13,550 bases of DNA from Hyphococcus sp. GTDB taxonomy: Bacteria > Pseudomonadota > Alphaproteobacteria > Caulobacterales > Parvularculaceae. This document shows positions 5,570 through 12,893 of the stretch, in pieces. The position numbers were made by a program, and so were the translations under genes. The stretch spans positions 1 through 13,550 of the forward strand of contig BQJG01000079.1 in the NCBI GenBank assembly GCA_021604585.1. The letters are read 5' to 3'. The notes under the pieces were generated by a model. The model saw nothing but the letters and a program-made list of their open reading frames with translations. It did not search any database and was not told where the DNA came from. Each line of letters starts with the position of its first letter. Within the stretch, counting starts at the first letter, position 1.

Positions 5570-7114
5570 TTATTCCGCCTTTCGAAGCTCAGTTTTCAGC
5601 ACCTTGCCAGACGGGTTTCGGGGCAGCCTGTCTAGAAATGTGACATAACGGGGCAGCTTAAAATCGGCGATTTTCCCTTTCAGGAACTCTTTCACTTTTG
5701 CTGCGTCGATGTCGGCATCAGGCCACTTGACCGCAACGACTTTCACAACTTCGCCCCACTTTTCATCCGGCTCGCCGACAACAGCAACTTCTATGAGATC
5801 TGCACATGCAGCCAAAACAGATTCTATTTCCGCTGGATAAATATTCTCGCCGCCGGAAATGATCATGTCCTTGATCCGGTCCACAACATAAACAAAACCG
5901 TTTTCGTCCATGTAACCGGCATCCCCTGACCAGTAATAACCATCGCGAATAACTTCTCCGGTTGCGAATGAATTGTTCCAGTACCCGTCCATGATAAATT
6001 TAGAGCGCGTAACAATCTCACCCGTCTCGCCGCTCGCAACTTCTTTGCGCGTTGTGGGATTGAAAATTCTCACCTCGCAACCGGGTAGCGGCTTGCCGGC
6101 TGATATGCGTTGTTTCTTACCGAGTGCATGGTCTTCGTGCTGAAGCAGCGTGACGCCGCCTGCTGTTTCAGTCATGCCGTAAAACTGTGTAAAGCGGGCG
6201 TTCGGCATAGCGGTCATGGCCGCGTTGAGCAGCGGCTCCGGCATCGGCGCCGCGCCATAGCTAATATGTGCAAAATTTGTGAGCGGCTTTTCCGCAGTTT
6301 TCGCGGCCTCAAGAATCATCATAATCATCGCAGGCACCAAAAACGCATTCAATGGCGCCGCTCCTTGCGCCGCTTCAACGATCGCCATTGGATCAAACTG
6401 GCGATGCTGGATAATCGGCATGGAGCGAGCGATCCCCATCAGTCCGAAATTGACCCCGGCAACGTGAAAATGAGGCAGAGAATGCAAAATTGTTTCGTCG
6501 TCAGATTGAGGAAGAACAACGTCAGCCCCCTGCCCCGCAACGCCGACCTCGTAATAGCAACGATTGGGAAGCACGACCCCTTTCGGCAATCCCGTTGTGC
6601 CGCTGGTGTATAGTTGAACGACAACATCTTCGAGAACAGGAACATATACAGGCTCAACTGCGGTTTGCCGATCGACGTAATCGTCGAAACAATCAGATCC
6701 GCCTGACTCCAGCAACATCGTATTTACATTGGGCGCCTTGCCTGCCTGTTTGAGCATTTCGAGGAAACATTTCTCGGCCACTAAAAGAGCCGGCCGCGCA
6801 TCCTCCAATATCTGAGCCACCTCATTTGGGGCGAGCCGCCAATTGACCGGCGTCATGACGGCCCCAATTTTCGCAGCGCCAAAAAGCGCATCCCAATAAC
6901 TCGTCACATTGCGCGCCAGCCACGCAATGCGATCTCCGCGTTTTATTCCGAGCGCCGTCAACCCATTGGCGACGCGATTGGATCGTAAATTCATGTCGCG
7001 GTAAGTGAATGACTTGCCCTCAAACGAGAGTCCGATTTTGTCCGGCTGCGCAGCCGCCTGAATGCGCACCAGATCGGCGATGACGGGCGGGTTGAGAATC
7101 TCTCTTTGGCTCAT
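5570..7114 (-). CDS. AMP-dependent acyl-CoA synthetase/ligase
   Basis: This 514-residue ANL-superfamily enzyme activates a carboxylic acid with ATP to acyl-AMP and then forms the CoA thioester. Core motifs are in order: P-loop-like YTSGTTGLPKG (169-179), HSLPHFHVAG (211-220), YGMTE (312-316), YWSGD (394-398), VDRIKDMIISGGENIYPAEIE (411-431) and NPSGK with catalytic Lys504 near the C-terminus. Length is normal for bacterial fatty-acyl or aryl-acyl CoA ligases. A good ribosome-binding site, AGGGAG (plus-strand 7119-7124), sits 4 nt before the ATG. It is transcribed away from the nitronate monooxygenase-like gene, sharing a 123-nt upstream region, and appears monocistronic. With the acyl-CoA dehydrogenase, carboxylase and thioesterase genes nearby it could feed a beta-oxidation-like route. 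The acid it uses is unknown. Confidence 0.95.
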   Translation of the reverse strand: MSQREILNPPVIADLVRIQAAAQPDKIGLSFEGKSFTYRDMNLRSNRVANGLTALGIKRGDRIAWLARNVTSYWDALFGAAKIGAVMTPVNWRLAPNEVAQILEDARPALLVAEKCFLEMLKQAGKAPNVNTMLLESGGSDCFDDYVDRQTAVEPVYVPVLEDVVVQLYTSGTTGLPKGVVLPNRCYYEVGVAGQGADVVLPQSDDETILHSLPHFHVAGVNFGLMGIARSMPIIQHRQFDPMAIVEAAQGAAPLNAFLVPAMIMMILEAAKTAEKPLTNFAHISYGAAPMPEPLLNAAMTAMPNARFTQFYGMTETAGGVTLLQHEDHALGKKQRISAGKPLPGCEVRIFNPTTRKEVASGETGEIVTRSKFIMDGYWNNSFATGEVIRDGYYWSGDAGYMDENGFVYVVDRIKDMIISGGENIYPAEIESVLAACADLIEVAVVGEPDEKWGEVVKVVAVKWPDADIDAAKVKEFLKGKIADFKLPRYVTFLDRLPRNPSGKVLKTELRKAE

Positions 7115-7225
7115 GTGGCTCCCTGATGTCTTTTTTGTTCAATATGCCCCGGCGGCTTGTGTTTGGCAAAGTACTGCCGATACCGGTTGCGGGCGACATG
7201 AGCTGCGTTATAGCTAGTCTGAAAC

Positions 7226-7231
7226 AAGGAG
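7226..7231 (+). promoter_or_regulatory. Ribosome-binding site that selects between two ATGs
   Basis: AAGGAG lies 3 nt before the ATG at 7235 and 6 nt before the adjacent in-frame ATG at 7238. The second spacing is nearer the usual optimum, so I place the start at 7238. The difference is one Met. Confidence 0.7.
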
Positions 7232-7237
7232 ATAATG

Positions 7238-8203
7238 ATGACGACAGTGAGCGAGCTTAAATCAAAAATGCAACTGCCGGTGATCGGCGCACCCATGTTT
7301 ATCGTTTCGACACCCAAGCTCGTCATCGCTCAATGTAAAGCCGGCGTCATCGGCTCGTTCCCAGCCCTCAACGCCCGGCCGGCTGAGATGCTCGACAAAT
7401 GGCTGGTGGAAATCAAAGAGGCGCTCGCGCGCCACGAGGATGAACAACCAAACCTTCCAACAGCGCCTTTCGCCGTCAATCAGATCGTCCATCGCACCAA
7501 TGAGCGGCTAATGCATGACGTTGAAGCCTGCGTGAAACACGAAGTTCCAATCGTGATTACGTCGCTTGGCGCGCGCGAAGAGGTTTATGAAGCCGTCCAC
7601 TCATATGGCGGCATTGTGCTCCACGACATCATCAATAACACCTTCGCCAAGAAAGCGATTGAAAAAGGCGCCGACGGACTCATCTGTGTCGCCGCCGGCG
7701 CCGGCGGACATGCGGGCGTACAGTCCCCGTTTGCACTGGTGCAGGAAATTCGCGAATGGTTCGATGGTCCGCTCGCACTTTCGGGGTGCATTGCGCGCGG
7801 ACAATCCGTACTCGCCGCAGAGGCTATGGGCGCCGATTTTGGGTATATTGGATCGGCGTTTATCGCCACTGAAGAAGCCAACGCAGATCAGTCCTACAAG
7901 CAAGGCATCGTCGATGGCTATGCCGATGACATCGTCTATTCTAACTACTTCTCGGGGATACACGGAAATTATCACAAAACCTCAATTCGAAACGCGGGAC
8001 TCGATCCGGATAATCTTCCCGTGAGCGATCCTACAAAGATGGACTTCAAATCAGGCGGCGATAACGCCAAGAAGGTCTGGAAGGACATCTGGGGCTGCGG
8101 CCAGGGTATTGGCGCCGTGAAGGAAGTCGCGACAACGGCCGAATTCGTCGACCGCATGGCGCGTGAATATGAAGCCGCCAAAGCCGCGCTCTGCAGGCGA
8201 TAG
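7238..8203 (+). CDS. Nitronate monooxygenase-family FMN protein
   Basis: This TIM-barrel flavoprotein of 321 residues belongs to the nitronate monooxygenase/2-nitropropane dioxygenase family, which oxidises toxic alkyl nitronates; some members are instead reductases such as FabK. Family marks seen are LPVIGAPMF near residues 13-21 at the first barrel strand, the phosphate/FMN loop AAGAGGHAG (152-160) with the family's catalytic-site His, and MGADFGYIGSAFIATEEA (197-214), the second FMN-phosphate segment. The C-terminal KKVWKDIWGCGQGIGAV is shared by many family members. A strong AAGGAG precedes it. A possible weak promoter is TTGCGG (7187-7192) with TATAGC (7209-7214). The CreA-family gene follows 11 nt after the stop, so the two are probably one transcript. 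The true substrate cannot be read from sequence. Confidence 0.92.
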   Translation: MTTVSELKSKMQLPVIGAPMFIVSTPKLVIAQCKAGVIGSFPALNARPAEMLDKWLVEIKEALARHEDEQPNLPTAPFAVNQIVHRTNERLMHDVEACVKHEVPIVITSLGAREEVYEAVHSYGGIVLHDIINNTFAKKAIEKGADGLICVAAGAGGHAGVQSPFALVQEIREWFDGPLALSGCIARGQSVLAAEAMGADFGYIGSAFIATEEANADQSYKQGIVDGYADDIVYSNYFSGIHGNYHKTSIRNAGLDPDNLPVSDPTKMDFKSGGDNAKKVWKDIWGCGQGIGAVKEVATTAEFVDRMAREYEAAKAALCRR

Positions 8204-8214
8204 GGCGCAGCATT

Positions 8215-8703
8215 ATGAAGCGTTTTTTCCAGCAGATACTTATCGTCACTCTCGCCATATTGGCGGTTGCATGCGGGCGCAGCGAAAATGAAGTGGGTGA
8301 ATTCAAAAATGATTTTGTTGGAAACGAAATCAAAATCGAGGCCCTGTCCGATCCAAAAGTTGAAGGCGTAACCTGCCACTTGTCTCACTTTGACCGGGGC
8401 TTTTGGGATCGGGTCGCCAAAGGGAACTGGTTTGAAGACCCATCGAACGCCTCAATCGCGTGCCGCCAGACCGGGTCGATAAAAATCGGCGACATCGATA
8501 TGGGCAAGGACGGCGAAGAAGTCTTCTCCCAGCGCATTAGTCTGGTTTTCAAATCCATGGCTGTGCGCCGCATCTACGACGCCACCAATAGGACGCTCAT
8601 TTATGTCGCGTATAGCCGGCGTCCGATTGAGGGCTCGGCAAAAATGTCCATCTCGACAATTTCGCTCTACGGTCAGGATACGCCGCTCCCCGAAGCCCTA
8701 TAA
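8215..8703 (+). CDS. creA: CreA-family protein, lipoprotein form
   Basis: This 162-residue envelope protein resembles E. coli CreA, whose role is still unclear. Shared blocks are VEGVTCHLSHFDRG (compare VTCYVS in CreA), ASIACRQTGSIKI, QRISLVFKSMAVRRIYDA, and LIYVAYS followed by EGSAKMSIS. The N-terminus MKRFFQQILIVTLAILAVAC ends in a lipobox (AVAC, Cys20), so this copy is predicted to be lipidated, whereas E. coli CreA carries an ordinary signal peptide. Two conserved cysteines (in VTCH and IACR) could form a disulfide. The ATG lies 11 nt after the upstream stop with a weak AGGGCG. No creB, creC or creD lies nearby, so the name records homology and not a CreBC link. Confidence 0.88.
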   Translation: MKRFFQQILIVTLAILAVACGRSENEVGEFKNDFVGNEIKIEALSDPKVEGVTCHLSHFDRGFWDRVAKGNWFEDPSNASIACRQTGSIKIGDIDMGKDGEEVFSQRISLVFKSMAVRRIYDATNRTLIYVAYSRRPIEGSAKMSISTISLYGQDTPLPEAL

Positions 8704-8763
8704 TCCGGTTCAGACCAATTTAGGTGTTCTCAGACGCGCCAAAACAACTTAGCTTGCCGCATC

Positions 8764-10182
8764 ATGCGGAAACGTCTTTGCAAAATTGTCGCGACCATCG
8801 GCCCGGCCAGTTCATCACCCTCCATGTTGCGCCTGCTTTTCAATGCCGGCGTCGATGTGTTTCGCCTGAATATGAGTCACGGCGACCACGACAAACTTGC
8901 AGCGGTCGCGCGCGCCATCCGGCAGATTGAACAAGATACGGGCATCCCCAGCGCGGTTTTTGCTGACCTGCAAGGGCCTAAAATCCGAACGGGCTCATTT
9001 GCTGGCGGAAGCATTCAGCTGCGATACGGCGCCGAATACAAATTAAGCCTGTCGCCCGAATCCAATGACGACAATGTCATTCCCATTCCGCATCAAGAAC
9101 TTCTCGATGTCCTGCAACCGGGCGACATTTTAAAACTCGATGACGGGCGACTGCAGGTTACGATCTCCGAAAGGAGCAAGCACCACATCATCGCCAAGGC
9201 GGATACGCCGGGCGAGCTGAAAAACAAAAAAGGCATCAATGTACCGGGCCGCCGCTTGCCCATCTCGGCGCTGACGGAGAAAGACCGGATCGATCTGGAT
9301 TTCGCCCTCGGGATTGGCGTCGATTATATAGCATTGTCCTTTGTGCAGCAGCCTGACGATGTAAGAGAGGCGCGCAAACTGATTGGCGAGCGTGCGGGGA
9401 TCATCTCCAAGATCGAAAAGCCGTCCGCCGTCGAACACATCGATGAGATTATAGAGCTTTCGGACGCCATTATGGTCGCGCGCGGCGATCTCGGCGTCGA
9501 GTGCCCGCCAGAGGATGTCCCGCTATTGCAGCGCCGGATCGTCCGGACCTGCCGCAAGGCGGGCAAACCCGTCATCGTCGCGACGCATATGCTGGAGTCT
9601 ATGGTCGACTCCATTGCGCCGACCCGCGCCGAAGCGTCTGATGTTTCCACGGCTGTATTCCAAGGCGCCGACGCGGTGATGCTTTCCGCAGAAACCGCGG
9701 TCGGACGCCACCCGCCGACAGCCGTCGCCATCATGGACCGGATTATTGCGGCGACGGAACAGGATCGGGAGTCGGGTAGTTTTCTAAGCGTATCGAGCGA
9801 GACGGATGAGTATGCGACCGCCGACGCCATTACTCTGTCTGCGCGGCGCATCGCGGAAATCCTCGATTGCCGCTTTGCTGTCGCCTACACCAAGACCGGT
9901 TCAACGGCGCAACGCCTGTCACGCGACCGGCCCCACTGTCCGGTCATCGCCGCGACGCCCGACGAAAATGTCGCCCGTAAACTCGCACTCTATTGGGGGG
10001 TTCGTTCCGTGGTCACCAGCGACATTTCGCATTTCCACGAAATGATCGAAAAGGCGGACACGCTGGCGAAAGCAAATGGCGGTGCAGATGGCGAACGCAT
10101 TATTATTTTGGCCGGCTATCCATTCGGACGTCCAGGAAAAACCAATACGCTGAAGATCAGCCGCATCGGCTCGCCGGAATAG
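8764..10182 (+). CDS. pyk: Pyruvate kinase
   Basis: This 472-residue enzyme converts phosphoenolpyruvate and ADP to pyruvate and ATP, the last glycolytic step. The barrel starts RLCKIVATIGPAS; Arg34 and Asn36 lie in FRLNMSHG. The B-domain lid is about residues 75-165. The active-site signature IISKIEKPSAVEHI (213-226) holds Lys216 and Glu218, with Asp242 in ARGDLGVE. THMLESM (274-280) and PTRAEASDVSTAVFQGADAVM (286-306) complete the barrel. The C-domain is about 350-472 and ends GRPGKTNTLKISRI. Lys73 in LQGPKIRTG replaces the Glu that marks potassium-dependent enzymes, so this one is predicted potassium-independent. No clear ribosome-binding site precedes the ATG, which lies 60 nt after the CreA-family gene. 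Confidence 0.97.
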   Translation: MRKRLCKIVATIGPASSSPSMLRLLFNAGVDVFRLNMSHGDHDKLAAVARAIRQIEQDTGIPSAVFADLQGPKIRTGSFAGGSIQLRYGAEYKLSLSPESNDDNVIPIPHQELLDVLQPGDILKLDDGRLQVTISERSKHHIIAKADTPGELKNKKGINVPGRRLPISALTEKDRIDLDFALGIGVDYIALSFVQQPDDVREARKLIGERAGIISKIEKPSAVEHIDEIIELSDAIMVARGDLGVECPPEDVPLLQRRIVRTCRKAGKPVIVATHMLESMVDSIAPTRAEASDVSTAVFQGADAVMLSAETAVGRHPPTAVAIMDRIIAATEQDRESGSFLSVSSETDEYATADAITLSARRIAEILDCRFAVAYTKTGSTAQRLSRDRPHCPVIAATPDENVARKLALYWGVRSVVTSDISHFHEMIEKADTLAKANGGADGERIIILAGYPFGRPGKTNTLKISRIGSPE

Positions 10183-10580
10183 CGTTCACCAGACTTTAGC
10201 GAGTTTACCGTAGTGGATTGGCTCCGAGTGATGTTTTCAGATGCGAGTGAGCCCAATGCGGATTTTATTGAATAGCAAAAACGAATTTATTGTCATCACT
10301 GAAGACAATAATGTGTGCTCGCTGGTTGGCGGCAAGCCGGATCATGCACGCGCTATGACTTTCCCTTCCGCGCCTGATTCCGAGCCAAATCCTTCAAACA
10401 GCTTGCTGGCAGCCTGCGTCGCGATTACCGGCAGTCTGCGAAAAGTTTTCCCTCCCAAAAGGGACACTCTGTTTTAGACGGCGCGTTGTTTCATTCCGGA
10501 AAAATCCGCCGCTGTGGCTGACAAAACTTTCGCTGCGTGGCAAAACCAAGTGTCCCTGAAATCAACGCAGGAGCACCGCC
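10183..10580. other. 398-nt intergenic region with interleaved inverted repeats
   Basis: No convincing gene is present. A 78-codon plus-strand frame (10241-10477, or from the ATG at 10256) has no family resemblance or good ribosome-binding site and is probably not coding. The right part holds two pairs of complementary segments in A-B-A'-B' order: GCGAAAAGTTTT (10438-10449) with AAAACTTTCGC (10523-10533), differing by one extra A, and AGGGACACT (10460-10468) with AGTGTCCCT (10549-10557), perfect. It ends directly before the hydrolase ribosome-binding site and may be its leader. I see no clear terminator for pyruvate kinase. Confidence 0.55.
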
Positions 10581-11288
10581 ATGGTCACCACCCGCGCACT
10601 GAACTATTTACTCGCCGGCAAGGAATATGAAGTCTTCCTTGCCGCGCCGAAGCGCGCCCCGGCGTCCGCCATTTTAATTTGTCACGCCTGGGCCGGGCGC
10701 TCCCCTTTTGAGGATGAAAAGGCGAAGACGCTCACGGAGTTGGGTTACACGGGCGTCGCCATTGACCTCTTCGGCAAGGGCGTGCTGGGCCAGTCAAAAG
10801 AGGAATGCCAGCAATTGATCCAGCCTTTCGTCGCCGACCGCGCGATGCTGCAATCACGCCTGAAGGCGATTATCGACATTGTCCGGAAGCAGCCAGAGGT
10901 CGACAGCGCCAAAATCGCGGCGATCGGATTTTGTTTCGGCGGCCTTTGCGCGCTCGATATGGCGCGTTCAAATGCGGATGTTGCGGGCATTGTCAGTTTT
11001 CATGGGTTGCTCAATGCGCCGGGCAATACCGTTTCAAAAATCACACCAAGGGTGCTGGCGCTGCATGGCTGGGACGATCCGATGGCGACGCCGGATGACG
11101 TCAAAGCGTTTGGAGAAGAGATGACCAAGGCAAATGCCGACTGGCAGCTGCACGCCTATGGCGGCGTCATGCACGCCTTCACCAACCCGAAGGCGAATGA
11201 TCCAGATTTCGGGACGGTCTATGACAAAAATGCAGATGCACGTTCATGGGCGGCGATGGAGAACTTTTTGGCGGAGTTGTTCAAATAA
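10581..11288 (+). CDS. Dienelactone hydrolase-family protein
   Basis: This 235-residue alpha/beta-hydrolase belongs to the family of dienelactone (carboxymethylenebutenolidase) hydrolases. The nucleophile elbow GFCFGG places Cys118 as nucleophile, with an Asp in HGWDDPM (165 or 166) and His198 in YGGVMHAFTNP, giving the Cys-Asp-His triad typical of the family. HAWAGRSPFEDEKA forms the oxyanion-side loop, but the Glu-containing motif of true ring-cleavage-pathway enzymes is replaced by CHAWAGR, so chlorocatechol degradation should not be assumed. GGAG about 9 nt upstream supports the ATG. No aromatic-degradation genes surround it; it stands alone between pyruvate kinase and the convergent suf operon. 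The substrate is unknown. Confidence 0.92.
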   Translation: MVTTRALNYLLAGKEYEVFLAAPKRAPASAILICHAWAGRSPFEDEKAKTLTELGYTGVAIDLFGKGVLGQSKEECQQLIQPFVADRAMLQSRLKAIIDIVRKQPEVDSAKIAAIGFCFGGLCALDMARSNADVAGIVSFHGLLNAPGNTVSKITPRVLALHGWDDPMATPDDVKAFGEEMTKANADWQLHAYGGVMHAFTNPKANDPDFGTVYDKNADARSWAAMENFLAELFK

Positions 11289-11296
11289 AGCAAACA

Positions 11297-11374
11297 CCGC
11301 TCATCCCCGCGAAAGCGGGGATCCTTTTCTGAATCTCAGCATTTCTGGATTCCCGCTTTCGCGGGAATGAGCGG
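11297..11374. repeat. Double-hairpin inverted repeat between convergent genes
   Basis: Two hairpins with 8-bp stems (11303-11322, loop GAAA; 11349-11368, loop TTTC) are themselves inverted copies of each other. Arms 11297-11324 and 11347-11374 match at 26 of 28 positions across a 22-nt spacer. The two mismatches (11305 and 11320) pair with each other within the hairpin, changing C-G to T-A, so stem pairing is kept. The flank CCGCTCA and the GC core match the repeat at 3151-3179. It sits 8 nt after the hydrolase stop and may also stop transcription from both sides. Confidence 0.9.
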
Positions 11375-11436
11375 GGAGAGGGTGACTCTGTATTCTGCAA
11401 CCGGCGCTAGGTAAGCCGTGTAATCCACAACCGACT

Positions 11437-11817
11437 CTAAGATTTTTTCCGCACAGTTTTCTTCTTGGCGGTTTTCTTCTTCGCTGGCTTCTTGTTGCGA
11501 GCGGCGGCGGCGAGCGCGAGGCCGGTCCAGTGTCTCAGCGCGTCATTGTCGTCGAAAATTTCTTCCGGCGCATTGTAATAGGACATGGTCCCGACCTTGC
11601 CGTTCATTTCGACTTCAAACGGCGCAAGATCGGCCGCTTCAAATTCGGCGCGGGAGACATCATCGACCTTCAGCCAGAGATCGTCATCACCAATGATGGC
11701 GAAGAAGGCGCCGTCGCAGTAAACCCCGGCGCCGCCGAACATTTTTCGGATCGCAATCTCACCGAAGGGCGAGAAGAGGTCTTTGACGTAGTCGAGATAC
11801 GAAGCAGATACTGGCAT
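11437..11817 (-). CDS. TfoX N-terminal domain protein with lysine-rich tail
   Basis: This 126-residue protein's residues 1-105 form a TfoX/Sxy N-terminal domain: YLDYVKDLFSPFGEIAIRKM, FGGAGVYCDGAFFAIIGDD, then DLWLKVDD and YYNAPEEIFDD. In Haemophilus, TfoX/Sxy is a competence regulator, but stand-alone N-domain proteins are widespread and mostly uncharacterised, so no competence role is claimed. The C-terminal 18 residues are nearly all Lys, Ala, Thr and Arg (KKPAKKKTAKKKTVRKKS), resembling histone H1-like tails and suggesting nucleic-acid binding. The start lies 2 nt after the stop of the membrane-protein gene, making it the last gene of the suf-led operon. Confidence 0.88.
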   Translation of the reverse strand: MPVSASYLDYVKDLFSPFGEIAIRKMFGGAGVYCDGAFFAIIGDDDLWLKVDDVSRAEFEAADLAPFEVEMNGKVGTMSYYNAPEEIFDDNDALRHWTGLALAAAARNKKPAKKKTAKKKTVRKKS

Positions 11818-11819
11818 TA

Positions 11820-12095
11820 CTAATTCTCGGAATCATCTTCCAAAATAGCGCGTGATTTCTTGGGCGTAAAAACTAAGACATACCAAGGATAAACAACGCT
11901 AAAAATTAGAATGATAATTACGAATTCAGGGATGCGCAGTAAGAACCCAAACAGATGCGGATTATTTTCGACGCCATAATTTCGGATAAAAACCAACCCG
12001 ATGATCGCAAAAGTGTAAATACGAAACCAACGCCACTCGAATATTCGCAAGGCAAAACGATGATTACTCGCTCGAAAGCGATCGAGCCAACCCAT
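11820..12095 (-). CDS. Hypothetical two-helix membrane protein
   Basis: This protein of about 91 residues matches no family I recognise. From MGWLDRFRASNHRF it has a short basic N-terminus, a hydrophobic segment (YTFAIIGLVFI), a polar link (RNYGVENNPHLFG), a second segment (FVIIILIFSVVYPWYVLVF) and a charged tail ending DDSEN. That suggests a helical hairpin with both ends in the cytoplasm. I chose the ATG at 12095, 14 nt after the sufA stop; an ATG at 12161 would overlap sufA and add 22 polar residues. The DNA is strikingly AT-rich (a 60-base line at 11881 is 35 percent GC) compared with sufA and sufT. It lies between sufA and the TfoX-domain gene in one operon. Confidence 0.7.
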   Translation of the reverse strand: MGWLDRFRASNHRFALRIFEWRWFRIYTFAIIGLVFIRNYGVENNPHLFGFLLRIPEFVIIILIFSVVYPWYVLVFTPKKSRAILEDDSEN

Positions 12096-12109
12096 ATCGG
12101 TCTGCTTTT

Positions 12110-12478
12110 TCAAGCGTCCGCCTCGGCCGGCACAATCGTCACGCTTTCCCCGCAACCACAAGCGTCGGTTTGGTTCGGATTGTTAAACACGAAACGCTGC
12201 GAGAGCTTTTCGGTGACGAAGTCCACCTCGCTGCCGATGAGAAACAGGATCGCCTTTGGGTCGATCAACACCTTGATGCCGTTCTCCTCGACGACCTCAT
12301 CCAGAGGCCCGGCTTCGGTCGCATATTCCATGGTGTATTCCATGCCGGCGCAACCGCCGTTCTTTACGCCAATCTTCACGCCGATATAGTTCTCTTCCGC
12401 TTCGCCCATGATTTCGCTCATGCGCGCAGCCGCTTTATCGGTCAGCGTTACGACTTTAGGTCTCGGGCGTCTCGCCAT
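12110..12478 (-). CDS. sufA: A-type Fe-S cluster carrier, SufA/IscA family
   Basis: This 122-residue HesB/IscA-fold protein receives nascent Fe-S clusters from the SUF scaffold and passes them to apo-enzymes. The three conserved cysteine ligands are visible: Cys43 in NGGCAGMEY, and Cys107 and Cys109 in ACGCGES near the C-terminus. The core VTLTDKAAARMSEIM and SEVDFVTEKLSQRFVFNNPN is typical. Only one base separates its ATG from the SufT-like stop (TAA A ATG), so translation is probably coupled. Position after sufS and the DUF59 gene fits the usual alphaproteobacterial suf order and favours SufA over IscA or ErpA; family membership is certain, the exact paralogue less so. Confidence 0.92.
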   Translation of the reverse strand: MARRPRPKVVTLTDKAAARMSEIMGEAEENYIGVKIGVKNGGCAGMEYTMEYATEAGPLDEVVEENGIKVLIDPKAILFLIGSEVDFVTEKLSQRFVFNNPNQTDACGCGESVTIVPAEADA

Positions 12479-12479
12479 T

Positions 12480-12884
12480 TTACAACCATCCCAATTCGAG
12501 CTTCGCCTCGTCCGACATTTTCTCCGGCGTCCAGGGCGGCTCGAACACCATGTTCACTTTCACGTCTTCAACGCCTTCAATGCCGCGCACCGCGCCCTCG
12601 ACCCAGCCCGGCATTTCACCCGCCACCGGGCAGCCCGGCGCGGTCAGGGTCATGTCTACAGTCAGCAGCCGGTCATCGTCCAAGTCCACCTTATAGATGA
12701 GGCCCAGCTCATAAATATCAACCGGGATTTCCGGGTCATAGACCGTCTTGAGCATGCGGACGATTTCGCCGGTGATGCGCTCCAGCTCCGCTGCGGGGAT
12801 TGAATCCGCGCCTGAAGTTGCGGCCTGCGCGCTCGGTTCCGGCTGCGGTGAGTTGACGTCAATAATGTCGCGTTGATTGTCCAT
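12480..12884 (-). CDS. sufT: SUF-system DUF59 (MIP18-like) Fe-S assembly protein
   Basis: This 134-residue protein has its DUF59 domain in about residues 33-134: YDPEIPVDIYELGLIY (49-64), then MTLTAPGCPVAGEMP (78-92) with Cys85, and a C-terminal NMVFEPPWTPEKMS. Proteins of this type sit in suf operons and help Fe-S maturation in an accessory role; SufT is the name used in Staphylococcus. The first 30 residues are a Pro/Ala/Ser-rich, probably disordered extension. AGGA a few bases before the ATG supports the start at 12884, 9 nt after the sufS stop. The DUF59 fold also occurs in PaaD, but the suf context makes the Fe-S role far likelier. Confidence 0.92.
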   Translation of the reverse strand: MDNQRDIIDVNSPQPEPSAQAATSGADSIPAAELERITGEIVRMLKTVYDPEIPVDIYELGLIYKVDLDDDRLLTVDMTLTAPGCPVAGEMPGWVEGAVRGIEGVEDVKVNMVFEPPWTPEKMSDEAKLELGWL

Positions 12885-12893
12885 AATTCCTGC

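Noticed and set aside
10241..10477. 78-codon open frame between pyruvate kinase and the hydrolase
   Set aside because: No ribosome-binding site of note, no domain pattern, and its end overlaps the inverted repeats; kept only as part of the intergenic description.
11437..11817. Competence regulator (full TfoX/Sxy)
   Set aside because: Only the N-terminal domain is present; the C-terminal TfoX domain is replaced by a lysine-rich tail.
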